NCBI GenBank assembly: GCA_945928585.1
Contig: CAMENQ010000114.1
Location: forward strand, 1-7,467
Direction: 5' to 3'
DNA length: 7,467 nucleotides
Origin: an uncultured Roseburia sp.
Lineage (GTDB): Bacteria; Bacillota; Clostridia; Lachnospirales; Lachnospiraceae
In this document: piece by piece, positions 7,242-7,467 of the stretch
Numbering within the stretch: the stretch's first letter is position 1
Layout: each line of letters starts with the position of its first letter
Program-made: the position numbers and the translations under genes
Notes under the pieces: model-generated
What the model was told of the DNA's origin: nothing
Seen by the model: only the letters and a program-made list of their open reading frames with translations
The model's database searches: none

Positions 7242-7467
7242 GTTATCAGGCGGTTATTTATTAAGGGTGTAAGCTTCGGAGAAAGTAAGAAATTTTATTA
7301 ATACGATACCGCCATCTGCTAAGCGCCGGTCGTAACTCGAACGTGGCTGAAGTCTCAGCCACTTCCTCAGACAGACGACCTCTGCTAAGCAGATGACGGT
7401 ATCGTATTAATAAATTTCTAACTTCCTCCTCAATGCTTACACCCTTAATAAATAACCGCCTGATAAC
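7242..7467. repeat. 226-nt foldback inverted repeat with GC-rich apical hairpin (MITE-like or structured RNA)
   Basis: The outer arms, 7242-7274 and 7435-7467, are perfect 33-nt inverted repeats (left begins GTTATCAGGCGG, right ends CCGCCTGATAAC). After an asymmetric internal loop, a second stem pairs 7283-7324 with 7384-7424. It has only two A/A and one C/A mismatch and one bulged T, and includes ATTAATACGATACCG. A 3x3 loop is followed by GGTCGT (7328-7333) with ACGACC (7375-7380). The tip is a perfect 8-bp hairpin, GTGGCTGA (7343-7350) with TCAGCCAC (7355-7362). The stretch 7321-7380 has 35 G/C in 60 bases, far above the flanking genes. It contains no ORF. It begins 55 nt after the transporter stop and reaches the window edge, so it may extend further and any target duplication is unseen. 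It could be a non-autonomous foldback element, a structured RNA or a large 3' UTR hairpin. Confidence 0.85.

Noticed and set aside
7425..7431. A strong ribosome-site-like GAGGAGG on the minus strand within the foldback.
   Set aside because: No start codon and open frame follow at suitable distance, so it is probably part of the internal loop.
7242..7467. Integron attC site.
   Set aside because: The ends are GTTATCA and TGATAAC, the wrong order and without the RYYYAAC/GTTRRRY core boxes, and the perfect long arms are unlike the imperfect attC stem.
7242..7467. Retron msr-msd RNA.
   Set aside because: No reverse transcriptase is in view, and continuous pairing of the entire unit does not match the msr plus msd layout. 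What lies past the window edge could reopen this.

Overview
The window is AT-rich, with frequent ATA/AGA codons, strong AGGAGG-type ribosome binding sites and tight gene packing. Its gene families fit a low-GC Gram-positive anaerobe of the class Clostridia, most likely a Lachnospiraceae gut commensal. The taxonomic call is an inference from codon style and gene families; no rRNA or species marker is present.

Region 1 (6-3321, + strand) looks like the distal part of a co-directional operon. It begins with a large multi-pass membrane protein resembling a TadB/TadC (T2SSF-type) platform protein of a Tad-like pilus or secretion apparatus. Four small proteins follow, each with one N-terminal hydrophobic helix and a polar remainder (148, 54, 145 and 193 aa), in the manner of pilin-like or pseudopilin-like subunits. 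The 54-aa gene is very short but has a perfect AGGAGG site. The last two genes overlap by 14 nt. A 75-nt gap between the first two genes holds two mutually exclusive short stems and an 18-codon ORF. The ATPase and prepilin peptidase expected for such a system are not in the window and may lie upstream.

Region 2 (3322-4885) holds a minus-strand CNNM/CorC-family membrane protein (DUF21, CBS pair, CorC/HlyC domain), a probable Mg2+ exporter. It has a well-formed promoter (TTGACA, 17-nt spacer, TAAAAT), a probable TTG start and a strong terminator facing the pilus-like operon.

Region 3 (4886-7186, + strand) holds a four-helix TIGR04086/YrzE-like membrane protein and then a Na+/phosphate cotransporter fused to a PhoU-like domain. 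Between them are direct repeats with an 11-nt period that look like a Pho box, which would suit a phosphate transporter.

Region 4 (7187-7467) is non-coding and is the most unusual part. A 226-nt foldback structure has 33-bp perfect outer arms, a long imperfect inner stem and a GC-rich apical hairpin. It runs to the last base of the window. It may be a MITE-like foldback element or a structured RNA; its nature cannot be decided from this window alone.
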